DNA of 44,160 bases from Deltaproteobacteria bacterium. Its GTDB lineage: Bacteria; Desulfobacterota; Desulfobulbia; Desulfobulbales; Desulfurivibrionaceae. The first letter of the stretch is position 1; every line of letters starts with the position of its first letter. Below the pieces are notes generated by a model, which saw only the letters and a program-made list of their open reading frames with translations, did no database searches and had not been told where the DNA came from. This document shows positions 1 through 8,180 of the stretch, piece by piece. The stretch spans positions 1 through 44,160 of the forward strand of contig DUZW01000026.1 in the NCBI GenBank assembly GCA_013349295.1. The letters are read 5' to 3'. The position numbers and the translations under genes were made by a program.

Positions 1-1043
1 ATCGAAGACGAAATCGTCCGTAACAGCTCCGTCAGGACATTGAAACTTTGCGACCGGCCGGCACCGGCTTTATCGTGCGGACCGTGGCGGAAAATGCCAC
101 CAACGAGGATCTGGAAGCGGATATGGAGTTTCTGCTCCATACCTGGGGGGAAATTCAGGATATTGCAACCAAGGCCGCCATCCCGAGTCTGGTGTATGAG
201 GATCTTGATATCACCCTGCGGGTGGTGCGCGATATCTTTTCTCCGGAGGTGGAACGGGTTGTCGTCGATGACCTGAAAACCTTCAACCGGGTACAGCATT
301 TCGTGGAAACCTTTGCCCCTCGCCTGCAGGGGAGAGTGCAGCTTGCGGAAAGTCCGATTCCCCTGTTTGACGCCCATGGTGTCGAGATGGATGTCAACCG
401 GGCTCTCGATAAAAAAATCTGGCTCCGGTGCGGCGGCTATATCATCATCGAGACCACCGAGGCCCTGACGGTTATCGACGTGAATACCGGTCGTTATGTG
501 GGGAAAAGCGGTCTGGAGGAAACCATCTTCAAGACCAATATGGAGGCGGTGAAGGAAATCGCTTACCAGCTCAGGTTGCGCAACATCGGCGGCATTATCA
601 TTGTTGACTTCATCGACATGGAAGAGGAGCTCCACCGGGACGAGGTCTTTTCCGCCTTCAAGGAGGCGGCCAAGAAGGACAAAAGCCGGATCAACATCCT
701 CAGGGTTTCCGAGTTCGGTCTGGTGCAGATGACACGCAAGCGCAACCGGGAGGATCTGCGGCACATGATGTGTGAGCCTTGCCTTTATTGCCACGGCGAT
801 GGCATGTTGAAGTCGGGTCGGACCATCTGTTATGAGATCTTCCGCAAGGTGGAGCGCGAGGCCAGAAAGGCTGCGGCCGATAATGTAGTCTTGAAGGTGC
901 ACCCCAGGGTGGCGGCCATGATGCTCAAGGAGGAGGCAGCGACCATTGACTATCTCCAGGGCTCCACGGGCAAGCAGATCATTATTGAGCCGGTTCGGGA
1001 GGTTCATCTGGAAAAGTACGAGATCCTCTGGGGCAGGGATTAA
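1..1043 (+). CDS. rng: Ribonuclease G (RNase E/G family), 5'-truncated, apparent frameshift near its left edge
   Basis: This is the C-terminal two-thirds of an RNase E/G endoribonuclease, which processes rRNA precursors and decays mRNA in the cytoplasm; the S1 domain lies left of the window. Visible are GTGFIVRTVAEN, the catalytic-site segment VIDVNTGRYVGK, RNIGGIIIVDFIDMEEE and a Zn-link-like cysteine cluster CEPCLYCHGDG. From base 24 onward frame 3 reads QLRQDIETLRPAG and on to the stop at 1043. Bases 1-21 give the matching upstream residues IEDEIVR only in frame 1, and frame 3 has TAA at 21-23. One base therefore appears to be missing around 22-23. A TTG at 48 could act as a start, but it lies inside the conserved domain and is unlikely to be genuine. 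The family assignment is secure; whether the gene is intact is not. The gene sits just before rplU, a common arrangement. Confidence 0.88.
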
Positions 1044-1090
1044 ACGCTCTGCTCCGGAATTGTAAAAGAGTGACCCTGGGAGGGGTTTTG

Positions 1091-1112
1091 CAGGAATATG
1101 GGAATATTCCTG
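1091..1112. repeat. 9-bp perfect inverted repeat just left of the rplU promoter
   Basis: CAGGAATAT (1091-1099) and ATATTCCTG (1104-1112) are exact reverse complements separated by GGGA. The right arm ends two bases before a TTGACA box. There is no T-run after it, so it does not look like an intrinsic terminator for rng. It could be an operator for the rplU promoter, or a 3' hairpin of the rng transcript. Confidence 0.5.
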
Positions 1113-1113
1113 C

Positions 1114-1141
1114 TTGACAACTTAGCCCTGTATGGTATTAA
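1114..1141 (+). promoter_or_regulatory. Probable sigma-70 promoter of rplU-rpmA
   Basis: A perfect TTGACA (1114-1119) is followed after 16 bp by TATTAA (1136-1141), preceded by TG at 1133-1134, which makes an extended -10. Transcription would start near 1148 and leave a leader of about 160 nt before rplU. The box match is seen in the sequence; use in the cell is inferred. Confidence 0.6.
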
Positions 1142-1308
1142 GATCGGTTTCACGCACCAGGCGAGATTGTGTTGCCACGTCGGTTTTGTCCGGTGGTTTT
1201 CGGCCTCAATCAAGGTCATGACGGTGCGGGTCAAAAAAGAAGTCTTGTTTATCGAGTCGGCTGGCATCAGCCGTTTGTCTGTTGAAGAGATCAGTTGTTG
1301 GAGGAATT

Positions 1309-1620
1309 ATGTACGCAATCATTCGTACCGGCGGTAAACAGTATCAGGTTTCACCTGGCGAACGTGTCCGGGTTGAGAAACTTGCCGGCAATATTGGTGA
1401 TACCATTGAATTGTCCGATGTTCTTCTCATTGCCGATGGGGAAGAAGTCAAGATCGGCCAGCCCGTTCTCACTGGGGCCAAAGTCATGGCCTGCATCATT
1501 GAGCAGGACAAGGCCAAAAAGGTTCTGATCTTCAAGAAGAGACGCCGTAAGGCTTATCGCGTAAAAACTGGTCATCGCCAGCCCTTTACCTCCCTTGAGA
1601 TCAAGGAGATTTCCGCTTAA
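1309..1620 (+). CDS. rplU: 50S ribosomal protein L21
   Basis: A 103-residue protein with the L21 signature [14 protein letters not shown] at the N-terminus and the basic stretch [17 protein letters not shown] near the C-terminus. L21 binds 23S rRNA in the large subunit. The ATG at 1309 was chosen because it begins the conserved domain and has GAGGA just upstream (1301-1305); the open frame extends a further 27 bases upstream without any family homology. Double stop codons (TAA TAG) end the gene. It is followed, after a 204-bp spacer, by rpmA, the usual partner. The long leader could carry autoregulatory structure, but no specific known leader motif was recognised. Confidence 0.97.
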   Translation: MYAIIRTGGKQYQVSPGERVRVEKLAGNIGDTIELSDVLLIADGEEVKIGQPVLTGAKVMACIIEQDKAKKVLIFKKRRRKAYRVKTGHRQPFTSLEIKEISA

Positions 1621-1700
1621 TAGGGCTGGAAACGTAGTGGGCAGTCGGAAAAACAACTGATGCGTGTGGATGGCGCCATCAGAAATGAAATACGTAAAAT

Positions 1701-1805
1701 GTAAACGTTCAGCAGTGTCGCAAATGCGGGAAAGAGGTTTGTAAGCTTAGCCAGCCTATGCAAGCAGCCGATGACAAAGCAGGTGCGGTGCTCCTGAACG
1801 TTTAC
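1701..1805 (+). ncRNA. Candidate structured RNA element between rplU and rpmA
   Basis: Twelve bases at 1701-1712 (GTAAACGTTCAG) are exactly complementary to 1794-1805. Inside these, CGCA (1719-1722) can pair with TGCG (1784-1787) across a symmetrical six-by-six internal loop, leaving about 61 nt at the tip. The right arm ends nine bases before the rpmA ribosome-binding region (GAGGTG, 1814-1819). The position suggests a cis-acting structure of the rpmA message or a processing site. I know of no named family that matches, and covariation could not be tested. Confidence 0.4.
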
Positions 1806-1824
1806 GAACACACGAGGTGTTATT

Positions 1825-2103
1825 GTGGCACATAAGAAAGCGGGCGGTAGCTCAAAAAACGGTCGTGACAGTAACTCGCAGCGGCGAGGGGTGAAGAGAT
1901 TCGGCGGACAGATTGTTCGGGCCGGCAATATCTTGGTGCGCCAGGTCGGTACCGTGATCCACCCCGGAAAGAATGTTGGTTTGGGTCGTGATTATACCCT
2001 GTTTGCCAAGATTGACGGCGTTGTGAAATACGAAGATTTTGGCCGCAACAGAAAAAGGGTCAGCATCTACCCGGTTGAAGCCAAGGTAGAGTTAGCGGCG
2101 TAA
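1825..2103 (+). CDS. rpmA: 50S ribosomal protein L27
   Basis: A 92-residue protein beginning [19 protein letters not shown], the canonical L27 N-terminus that reaches towards the peptidyl-transferase centre, followed by [20 protein letters not shown]. The start is GTG at 1825, with GAGGTG at 1814-1819 serving as ribosome-binding site. There is no N-terminal extension of the kind that is cleaved in Firmicutes. It lies between rplU and obgE. A structured spacer precedes it, and a 139-bp spacer with several short hairpin possibilities follows, including GAAGCT/AGCTTC at 2141-2146 and 2155-2160. Confidence 0.97.
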   Translation: MAHKKAGGSSKNGRDSNSQRRGVKRFGGQIVRAGNILVRQVGTVIHPGKNVGLGRDYTLFAKIDGVVKYEDFGRNRKRVSIYPVEAKVELAA

Positions 2104-2242
2104 GAAGCCGTAACGAAGCAGTGCCGACAGCGGTAGTATCGAAGCTGTGGTTTTAGCTTCTCAATAGTGTGTGCCCGCTGCTGCGTTTGCACTGTACCTT
2201 GCCGTAGCAATCTCCGGCAGCAATCCTTTACTGGCGGCGACG

Positions 2243-3250
2243 ATGGCGTTTATCGATGAAGCAAAGTTCTTTGTCAAGGCCGGAGACGGCGGCAATGGGT
2301 GTTTGAGTTTCCGACGGGAAAAGTTTGTCCCAAAGGGCGGCCCCGACGGGGGTGATGGCGGCGATGGAGGCTCGGTTATAATCCAAGCCTCCCGCAAGCT
2401 CTCCTCTCTTCTTGATTTTCGCTTCAAATCCCACTTTCTTGCACAGAATGGCACCCCCGGTCGGGGCAAGAGGATGTATGGCCGCAAGGGAGAGAGCTTT
2501 ACCTTGCAGGTTCCTCTGGGCTCAATCCTCAAGGACGCTGAAACCGGTGAGGTTCTGGCTGAACTTCTCCACGAAGGCGAGAGCTTTCTCGCCGCCCGTG
2601 GTGGCGAGGGCGGTAAGGGCAATGTCCATTTTGCCTCGGCCCAGAACCGGGCCCCTCGCATTGCCACCAAAGGCAAAGACGGCGAGGAGCGCTGGTTGCG
2701 CATCGAGCTGAAGTTGCTGGCGGATATCGGCTTGGTCGGCCTGCCCAACGCCGGGAAATCGACGCTGCTTTCCAGATTGTCCGCCGCTAACCCCAAGGTT
2801 GCCCCCTATCCCTTTACCACCCTTGAGCCGCAGCTTGGCGTCATGCATTTACCCGATTCAAGCTCCTGTATTATTGCGGACATTCCCGGGCTGATCGAGG
2901 GAGCGCATACCGGGGCGGGGCTTGGCCACAAATTTCTTCGCCACGTCGAACGCACCCAAATTCTTCTCCATGTTATTGATGCCTCATCTGACGATGAGCA
3001 GCCTTTGCAGGAATACCGCACCTTGGAAAACGAGTTGCGGGTCTATAACGAAGAGTTGATGGATCGGCATCGTTTGGTGGTGCTTAACAAGATTGATCTG
3101 CTGGCGGACGAGCAACGCCTTGTCGACTTGCAGGAGCAGTTTTTCAAAGCGGAGGGGGTCAGGCCGCTTGCCATTTCGGCGCTTACCGGGCAAGGAATCG
3201 CGCAGCTGCAGGAAGTGTTGGGAGAGATGCTGATAGAAAGAGAGGCGTGA
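2243..3250 (+). CDS. obgE: GTPase Obg/CgtA, ribosome-assembly GTPase
   Basis: A 335-residue protein. Residues 1 to about 158 form the glycine-rich Obg fold (KAGDGGNGCLSFRREKF, GGPDGGDGGDGGSV). The G domain follows, with the P-loop GLPNAGKST, the switch II segment DIPGLIEGAHTGAG, NKID and the ISALTG G5-like motif. The C-terminal OCT domain is absent, as in many proteobacterial members. Obg binds the 50S subunit and links its assembly to growth and the stringent response. The ATG at 2243 matches the family start MAFIDEAKFFV. The frame is open upstream to 2171, but nothing there resembles Obg and the start has only a weak ribosome-binding site. The stop overlaps the proB start. Confidence 0.95.
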   Translation: MAFIDEAKFFVKAGDGGNGCLSFRREKFVPKGGPDGGDGGDGGSVIIQASRKLSSLLDFRFKSHFLAQNGTPGRGKRMYGRKGESFTLQVPLGSILKDAETGEVLAELLHEGESFLAARGGEGGKGNVHFASAQNRAPRIATKGKDGEERWLRIELKLLADIGLVGLPNAGKSTLLSRLSAANPKVAPYPFTTLEPQLGVMHLPDSSSCIIADIPGLIEGAHTGAGLGHKFLRHVERTQILLHVIDASSDDEQPLQEYRTLENELRVYNEELMDRHRLVVLNKIDLLADEQRLVDLQEQFFKAEGVRPLAISALTGQGIAQLQEVLGEMLIEREA

Positions 3251-4407
3251 TGACCACAGCGATGGAGCATGACGAAGACCTGGCGTTGCGACGCCGGTTT
3301 CTGGACCGGGCCAGAAGGGTGGTGATCAAGGTGGGCAGTGCCGTGCTCACCACCGGGGAAGGGTTGAATCTTCCCGTCTTGGACAACCTTGCCAAGGAGA
3401 TTTGCGCGCTCCGGCAGAGTGGTCGTCAGGTGATTCTGGTCAGTTCCGGTGCGGTTGCGGCCGGACGCCGTAAAATGGGACTTGGCGACAGGCCCCTGAC
3501 CCTGCGAGAAAAACAGGCTGCCGCCGCCATCGGCCAGAGCAGCCTGATGCGCTCCTACGAGAAGATCTTCGAACTGCTGGGCCAGAAGGTGGCTCAGGTT
3601 CTCCTTACCCACGACGCCCTGTCCCATCGGGACCGTTATCTCAATGTCCGCAACACCCTCTTTACCTTGCTGGATTGGGGCTTGGTCCCTATCATCAACG
3701 AAAATGATACCGTCTCCGTGGAAGAGCTGCGCTTTGGCGACAATGATGCCTTGGGCGCCATGGTCACCAACCTCACCGAGGCGGATATCTTTGTCTGTCT
3801 GACCGATGTGTCGGGCCTGTTCTCCGCCAATCCGCTCACCAATCCCGAGGCAAGGCCTGTCTATACCGTGGCCAAAATCGATGGCACGGTGCAGGGGATG
3901 GTCGGCAAGGTGCAAAGCGGCGTGGGCACGGGTGGCATGGGGAGCAAGGTCAAGGCCGCCAAGATGGTGGCGGCGCGAGGAGGCTGTTGCTTTATCGGCC
4001 CGGGCCGGGAGCCTGACACCATCTCCCGGCTTTTTGCCGGGGAGTTGGTCGGCACCTTTTTTCTGCCCCAAGCGGAAAAACTGGCGAGCCGCAAGCACTG
4101 GATTGCCTATACCCTGCGTCCGCAAGGATCTCTGGTGCTTGATGCCGGGGCGTGCAAGGCCTTGCTGCAAGGGGGGAAAAGCCTGCTTCCTTCAGGAATC
4201 ATTGAAGTCCGGGGCAAATTTGGTATTGGGGCGCCGGTTCATTGCTTGAACGAACAGGGCGAATCCCTTGCCGCCGGGTTGGTCAATTATGGTTCCGGCG
4301 ATATAGACAGGATCAAAGGCGTGAAGACCAGTCAGATTGAACAGGTGCTGGAGCGGCCTAAAGACAGCGACGAGGTTATCCATCGCGATAATCTTGTAAT
4401 CCTCTAA
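3250..4407 (+). CDS. proB: Glutamate 5-kinase with C-terminal PUA domain
   Basis: A 385-residue enzyme that phosphorylates glutamate with ATP, the first step of proline synthesis. The amino-acid kinase domain shows VVIKVGSAVLT, VSSGAVAAGRRKMG, PIINENDTV, FGDNDALGAMVTNL and GTGGMGSKVKAAKM. A PUA domain occupies roughly the last 100 residues. ATG 3250 overlaps the obgE stop (TGATG) and is four bases after AGAGG; GTG 3247 is too close to that site. Its TAA stop (4405-4407) lies inside the left arm of a long inverted repeat, so the last bases of the gene are shared with that element. The partner proA follows after the element. Confidence 0.95.
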   Translation: MTTAMEHDEDLALRRRFLDRARRVVIKVGSAVLTTGEGLNLPVLDNLAKEICALRQSGRQVILVSSGAVAAGRRKMGLGDRPLTLREKQAAAAIGQSSLMRSYEKIFELLGQKVAQVLLTHDALSHRDRYLNVRNTLFTLLDWGLVPIINENDTVSVEELRFGDNDALGAMVTNLTEADIFVCLTDVSGLFSANPLTNPEARPVYTVAKIDGTVQGMVGKVQSGVGTGGMGSKVKAAKMVAARGGCCFIGPGREPDTISRLFAGELVGTFFLPQAEKLASRKHWIAYTLRPQGSLVLDAGACKALLQGGKSLLPSGIIEVRGKFGIGAPVHCLNEQGESLAAGLVNYGSGDIDRIKGVKTSQIEQVLERPKDSDEVIHRDNLVIL

Positions 4408-4511
4408 CTGTTCAGAAATACCGCATCTGCATTGTTATCGGCCTGCTCATGTGCAGGAGCACACTTCGCCGGCCTCTGTCGCGCATCTGCGGTATTTCTG
4501 AACAGTTAGAG
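4402..4511. repeat. 110-bp element with perfect 24-bp inverted arms, MITE-like, between proB and proA
   Basis: Bases 4402-4425 and 4488-4511 are exact reverse complements (24 of 24), enclosing 62 bp with no gene. The left arm starts before the proB stop and supplies it. GCATCTGC occurs at both inner ends as a direct repeat. A short T-run (TTTT) follows the right arm, so the transcript could also terminate here. The form fits a small non-autonomous mobile element or a repeat of the REP/BIME type. No clear target-site duplication is seen, and only one copy lies in this window. Confidence 0.7.
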
Positions 4512-4569
4512 TTTTAGTGATCTTGAGTTTACTCCAAATAAAATAGAATAGCGGTTATAGGAGCAAGAT

Positions 4570-5826
4570 ATGTCCATCCAGGAAACGATCAAGCAGATGG
4601 CGGTGGCGGCCAAAAAGGCGTCCCGGAATATGGCGAATCTTTCCACCACGGCTAAAAACAACGCTCTGCTGAAGATGGCCGAGGCGCTTCTGGCTCAGAA
4701 GGGTTATATCCAGCAGGAGAATGGTCGTGATCTGGCAGCAGGGCTGGAAAAGGGGCTTTCCGCCGCCATGCTCGATCGGCTGGCCCTTAACGACAAGGTG
4801 ATCGACAGCATGGTCGGGGGGCTGCGCGAGGTTGCCGCCCTGCCCGATCCGGTGGGTGAGATCGACGATATGGTCAAACGTCCTTCCGGCATCACTGTCG
4901 GTCGGATGCGTATTCCTCTCGGTGTTATCGGGATGATCTACGAGTCGCGGCCTAATGTGACCGTGGACGCGGCAGCTCTCTGTCTCAAGGCGGGTAATGC
5001 CATTTTGCTTCGGGGCGGCTCCGAGGCCATCCATTCCAATTTGGCCCTGGCCAAGGTGTTGCAGGAGGCCCTGGCTGCGGAACATATCGAGGCTGCGGCG
5101 GTTCAGGTGATCCCTGTCACCGACCGCGAGGCGGTTACGGCAATGCTCGCTCTTGAGGAACAGATCGATCTGATCATCCCCAGGGGTGGCGAGGGTTTGA
5201 TCCGCTTTGTGTCGGAAAATTCGAGAATCCCGGTGCTCAAGCATTATAAGGGGGTCTGCCATGCCTTTGTCGATGCGAGCGCGGATATGGAGATGGCTGT
5301 AAATATCGTGATGAACGGCAAGGTGCAGCGGCCCGGGGTGTGCAACGCCCTTGAGGGGTTGTTGGTTCATAAGGATATTGCCGCTGTCTTTTTGCCCAAG
5401 GTCTGGACCGAGTTGAAGAAGGTTGGGGTAGAATTGCGGGGTTGTCCGCGGACCAAGGCGATTCTGCCGGAGATCACTCCAGCCTCGCCCACGGATTACG
5501 GCATGGAGTTTCTCGACCTGATCCTGGCGGTGCGGGTGGTTGATGATATTGATGGGGCCATGGAGCATATTATTCAATACGGCTCCCAGCATACCGAGGT
5601 GATTATCACCAACAGCTATGCCAACGGACAGCGGTTTCTCCGCGAGGTAGACGCATCGGCGGTCATGATCAACGCCTCCACCCGGTTCACCGATGGCGGT
5701 CAGTTCGGTCTCGGCGCCGAGATCGGCATCAGCACTACCAAGCTGCATGCCTATGGCCCCATGGGTCTTAAGGAATTGACCACCAGGAAGTTCATCGTCT
5801 ACGGTGAAGGGCAGGTCCGCGGTTAA
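4570..5826 (+). CDS. proA: Glutamate-5-semialdehyde dehydrogenase (gamma-glutamyl phosphate reductase)
   Basis: A 418-residue member of the aldehyde dehydrogenase superfamily that reduces gamma-glutamyl phosphate with NADPH, the second step to proline. Family marks include GVIGMIYESRPNVTVDAAAL, LRGGSEAIHSN and the catalytic cysteine in QRPGVCNALEG. Near the C-terminus are INASTRFTDGGQFGLGAEIG and the ending LTTRKFIVYGEGQVRG. The ATG at 4570 follows AGGAG (4559-4563). A weak promoter-like pair (TTGAGT at 4523 and TAGAAT at 4544, spacing 15) precedes it, which would matter if the inverted-repeat element cuts transcription from proB. It is followed closely by nadD. Confidence 0.97.
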   Translation: MSIQETIKQMAVAAKKASRNMANLSTTAKNNALLKMAEALLAQKGYIQQENGRDLAAGLEKGLSAAMLDRLALNDKVIDSMVGGLREVAALPDPVGEIDDMVKRPSGITVGRMRIPLGVIGMIYESRPNVTVDAAALCLKAGNAILLRGGSEAIHSNLALAKVLQEALAAEHIEAAAVQVIPVTDREAVTAMLALEEQIDLIIPRGGEGLIRFVSENSRIPVLKHYKGVCHAFVDASADMEMAVNIVMNGKVQRPGVCNALEGLLVHKDIAAVFLPKVWTELKKVGVELRGCPRTKAILPEITPASPTDYGMEFLDLILAVRVVDDIDGAMEHIIQYGSQHTEVIITNSYANGQRFLREVDASAVMINASTRFTDGGQFGLGAEIGISTTKLHAYGPMGLKELTTRKFIVYGEGQVRG

Positions 5827-5848
5827 GCGGGAGTCCGGAGGGCGCAAG

Positions 5849-6517
5849 GTGGAACTTCCGCACAACCTCGGCAACCGGGTCGGCATCTTGGGCGGCACCT
5901 TTGACCCGGTGCATAACGGCCATCTGGCCGTTGCCGAGGCGGTCCGTCAGGCGCTGGCTCTTTCGAGCATTCTTTTTGTCCCTGCTTTTCTGCCGCCTCA
6001 TAAGCCGACCTACGCCATTTCCCCCTTTGTGCACCGGACTGCCATGTTGGAGTTGGCTGTTGTCGACAGGACCGGATTTTATGTCTCTCGTCTGGAGGCG
6101 GAACGCGAGGGGCCATCCTACAGCATTGACACCCTGCGCACTTTGAAACATGCTCTTGGCAAGAATGTTCATCTGTTTTTTATCATCGGCATGGATGCCT
6201 TTGCCGAGGTTTTCACCTGGAAAGAGCAGTCTGGACTCCTCGATCATGCAAGTTTTGCGGTGGTCGGAAGGCTGGATCATTGTCGGCAGTCCTGCGGACA
6301 GACCGTGGCGGCGAATTTTCCCGGCTATACCTTTGTCGAGGCTCTGGGGAGCTGGCAGGGAGAGCCCAACCATGGTGCCATCCATCCGGTGGCCATGGCG
6401 CCGATCATGGTTTCTTCCACCGAAATCCGGGAAGCAACCAGGCAGGGTAAAACCATCCGGCATCTTGTCCCCGCCACGGTGGCTGACTACATAGAGTTCC
6501 ATGGGCTCTATCGGTAA
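5849..6517 (+). CDS. nadD: Nicotinate-nucleotide adenylyltransferase
   Basis: A 222-residue nucleotidyltransferase that converts nicotinate mononucleotide to deamido-NAD in NAD synthesis. It has the phosphate-binding GILGGTFDPVHNGH near the N-terminus, SYSIDTL in the middle and the late motif SSTEIREA. I chose GTG 5849 because GGAGGG (5837-5842) is six bases upstream. The frame is open back to 5804, but that would overlap the end of proA and has no ribosome-binding site. This completes a proB-proA-nadD run often seen next to obgE. It converges on the phosphate transporter gene with a gap of 13 bases and no visible terminator. Confidence 0.94.
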   Translation: MELPHNLGNRVGILGGTFDPVHNGHLAVAEAVRQALALSSILFVPAFLPPHKPTYAISPFVHRTAMLELAVVDRTGFYVSRLEAEREGPSYSIDTLRTLKHALGKNVHLFFIIGMDAFAEVFTWKEQSGLLDHASFAVVGRLDHCRQSCGQTVAANFPGYTFVEALGSWQGEPNHGAIHPVAMAPIMVSSTEIREATRQGKTIRHLVPATVADYIEFHGLYR

Positions 6518-6530
6518 TGTGTCTCTTCCT

Positions 6531-8180
6531 TTAAGTCGTACTCCTGGCTGAGCCGGCCTCGTCCTCTTCCGGCATGGCCCTGGTCAGGGTGGTCAGGTAC
6601 ATGGCGCCTTTCTCAATCTGGTCGGCAATGCGTCGGATATCGCTCATCAGGTCGATGAGCGACACCATCAGCCCAACGGGCAGCAGATCCTTGGTTCCCG
6701 CCTTGAGCAGGCTTGATTTGAGATGGTGGTACAGTTCTTCTGTTTCTTGAAACAAAGCGGCACATTCCTCCGGATCATAGTCTTTTTCGGCCACATCGGT
6801 CAAATTCAGCAATTTCACCACATGCTGTTTGTACAGGCCTATTTCCTGGGCCAGGGTTTTATCCTCAACCGGGCGGCTCATTTGCTGCATCTGGGCGATA
6901 CGCAGGGAGACCTCGGCAACTTCCCGGTAATAGCTGGTCACCCGCAGGGCGTTGGGGAGCACATGGTCAAGCTGTTCCGGCAGGTTGCCCCGCCGAATCA
7001 GGTTGATGAAATTGCCCACCTCGATCTCCAGTTTGAGCAGAATCTGGCGGTCTGCGTCAAGTTGGCGACTGGGGCCTGATTCGCTGCTCATGGCGCCCTT
7101 GGCCATGCGGCGGGCAATGTTGCCGATCCGTTCAATTTCTTTGGCCAGGGCATGGAAGGCCAGCACCGGAGTCGCGGCGATATTTCGGTCCAGATAGAGG
7201 GGGCGCGCCTCGTTTTCTTCATGGGAGCGGAACCATCTCTTGAGCCGTTTGACCATGTTTCGGGTGAATGGCCACATCAGGCAGACCCCGAGGATGTTGA
7301 AGAGGGAATGGAACAGGGCCAGCAGGATAGTGGCGTTGGTTTGTACATGCAAGAGTTGTGGGAAGGAGATCAGGGCCTGGAGGAGAATTGGGAGCAGCAG
7401 GATGGCCACGCCGCCGGTTACCACGTTGAAGATGACGTGGGCCGTGGCAACCCGTTTGGCGTTGGGGGTGGCTCCCAGCGCCGCCAAGGCGGCGGTTGAG
7501 GTTGAGCCGATGTTGGCGCCGATGACCAGGGACGCCCCGCTTTCAAGGGGGATAAGGCCTCCGGCGGCGGCGGTGAGGGTTATGGCCATGGCTGCGCTGG
7601 AAGACTGCATGGCCACGGTGAGCAGAAAACCCAGAGTCAGAAAGACCAGATGACTTCCGATGCCGGTGCCAAAGGTTGCGGGGGGCAGGCTGATTCCCGT
7701 CCCGGAAAAAGTGCTCCGGAGCAGGTCGATTCCCATAAAAAAGACGCCGAAACCGGCAAGCGTTTCGCCGAGGGCACCGTAGCGGCTGTTACCCTTGGTG
7801 AGGCGGAGGAACATGCCAATACCGATGAGAGGCAAGGCAAAGATTTTGATGTCAAATTGAAAGCCCGTCAGACTTACCAGCCAGCCGGTCATGGTGGTGC
7901 CGATATTGCTCCCATAGATAATGGTGATGGCCTGCCGGAGATCCATGAGCCCGGCATTGACAAAGCCGATGGTGGCCACGGTCACAGCGCTGGAGGATTG
8001 CACCAGGGAGGTGATGAAGGCGCCGGAAAGTATGCCCTTGAGCGGGGTGGCGGTGGATCGTTGCAGGATGGCGCGCAGGGTGTTGCCCGCGGCAACCCTG
8101 AGGCCCTCGGTTATGAGTTGCATCCCTAGGAGGAAGAGACCGACGCCCCCGATAAAACTGCCAAGGATGGAAAGATTCAT
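6531..8180 (-). CDS. Na/Pi-cotransporter family protein with C-terminal PhoU-like domain
   Basis: A 549-residue membrane protein of the NptA/PNaS family, taken to move phosphate with sodium across the inner membrane. The N-terminal 310 or so residues hold hydrophobic helices arranged in two inverted repeats, each with a QSSSA motif (SLVQSSSAVTVATIG and VAMQSSSAAMAITL). The C-terminal 220 residues are soluble, helical and PhoU-like. The start ATG at 8180 has AGGAG eight bases upstream on the minus strand. A hairpin (GGATGG/CCATCC, 8203-8222) lies in its leader. No phosphate-regulon box was recognised. Substrate choice is inferred from the family and may not be phosphate in every member. Confidence 0.9.
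   Translation of the reverse strand: MNLSILGSFIGGVGLFLLGMQLITEGLRVAAGNTLRAILQRSTATPLKGILSGAFITSLVQSSSAVTVATIGFVNAGLMDLRQAITIIYGSNIGTTMTGWLVSLTGFQFDIKIFALPLIGIGMFLRLTKGNSRYGALGETLAGFGVFFMGIDLLRSTFSGTGISLPPATFGTGIGSHLVFLTLGFLLTVAMQSSSAAMAITLTAAAGGLIPLESGASLVIGANIGSTSTAALAALGATPNAKRVATAHVIFNVVTGGVAILLLPILLQALISFPQLLHVQTNATILLALFHSLFNILGVCLMWPFTRNMVKRLKRWFRSHEENEARPLYLDRNIAATPVLAFHALAKEIERIGNIARRMAKGAMSSESGPSRQLDADRQILLKLEIEVGNFINLIRRGNLPEQLDHVLPNALRVTSYYREVAEVSLRIAQMQQMSRPVEDKTLAQEIGLYKQHVVKLLNLTDVAEKDYDPEECAALFQETEELYHHLKSSLLKAGTKDLLPVGLMVSLIDLMSDIRRIADQIEKGAMYLTTLTRAMPEEDEAGSARSTT

Noticed and set aside
4555..5898. A 447-codon open frame on the minus strand opposite proA
   Set aside because: It lies wholly over a certain gene, has no recognisable domain and reads as His/Gln/Pro-rich sequence typical of an antisense shadow in GC-rich DNA.
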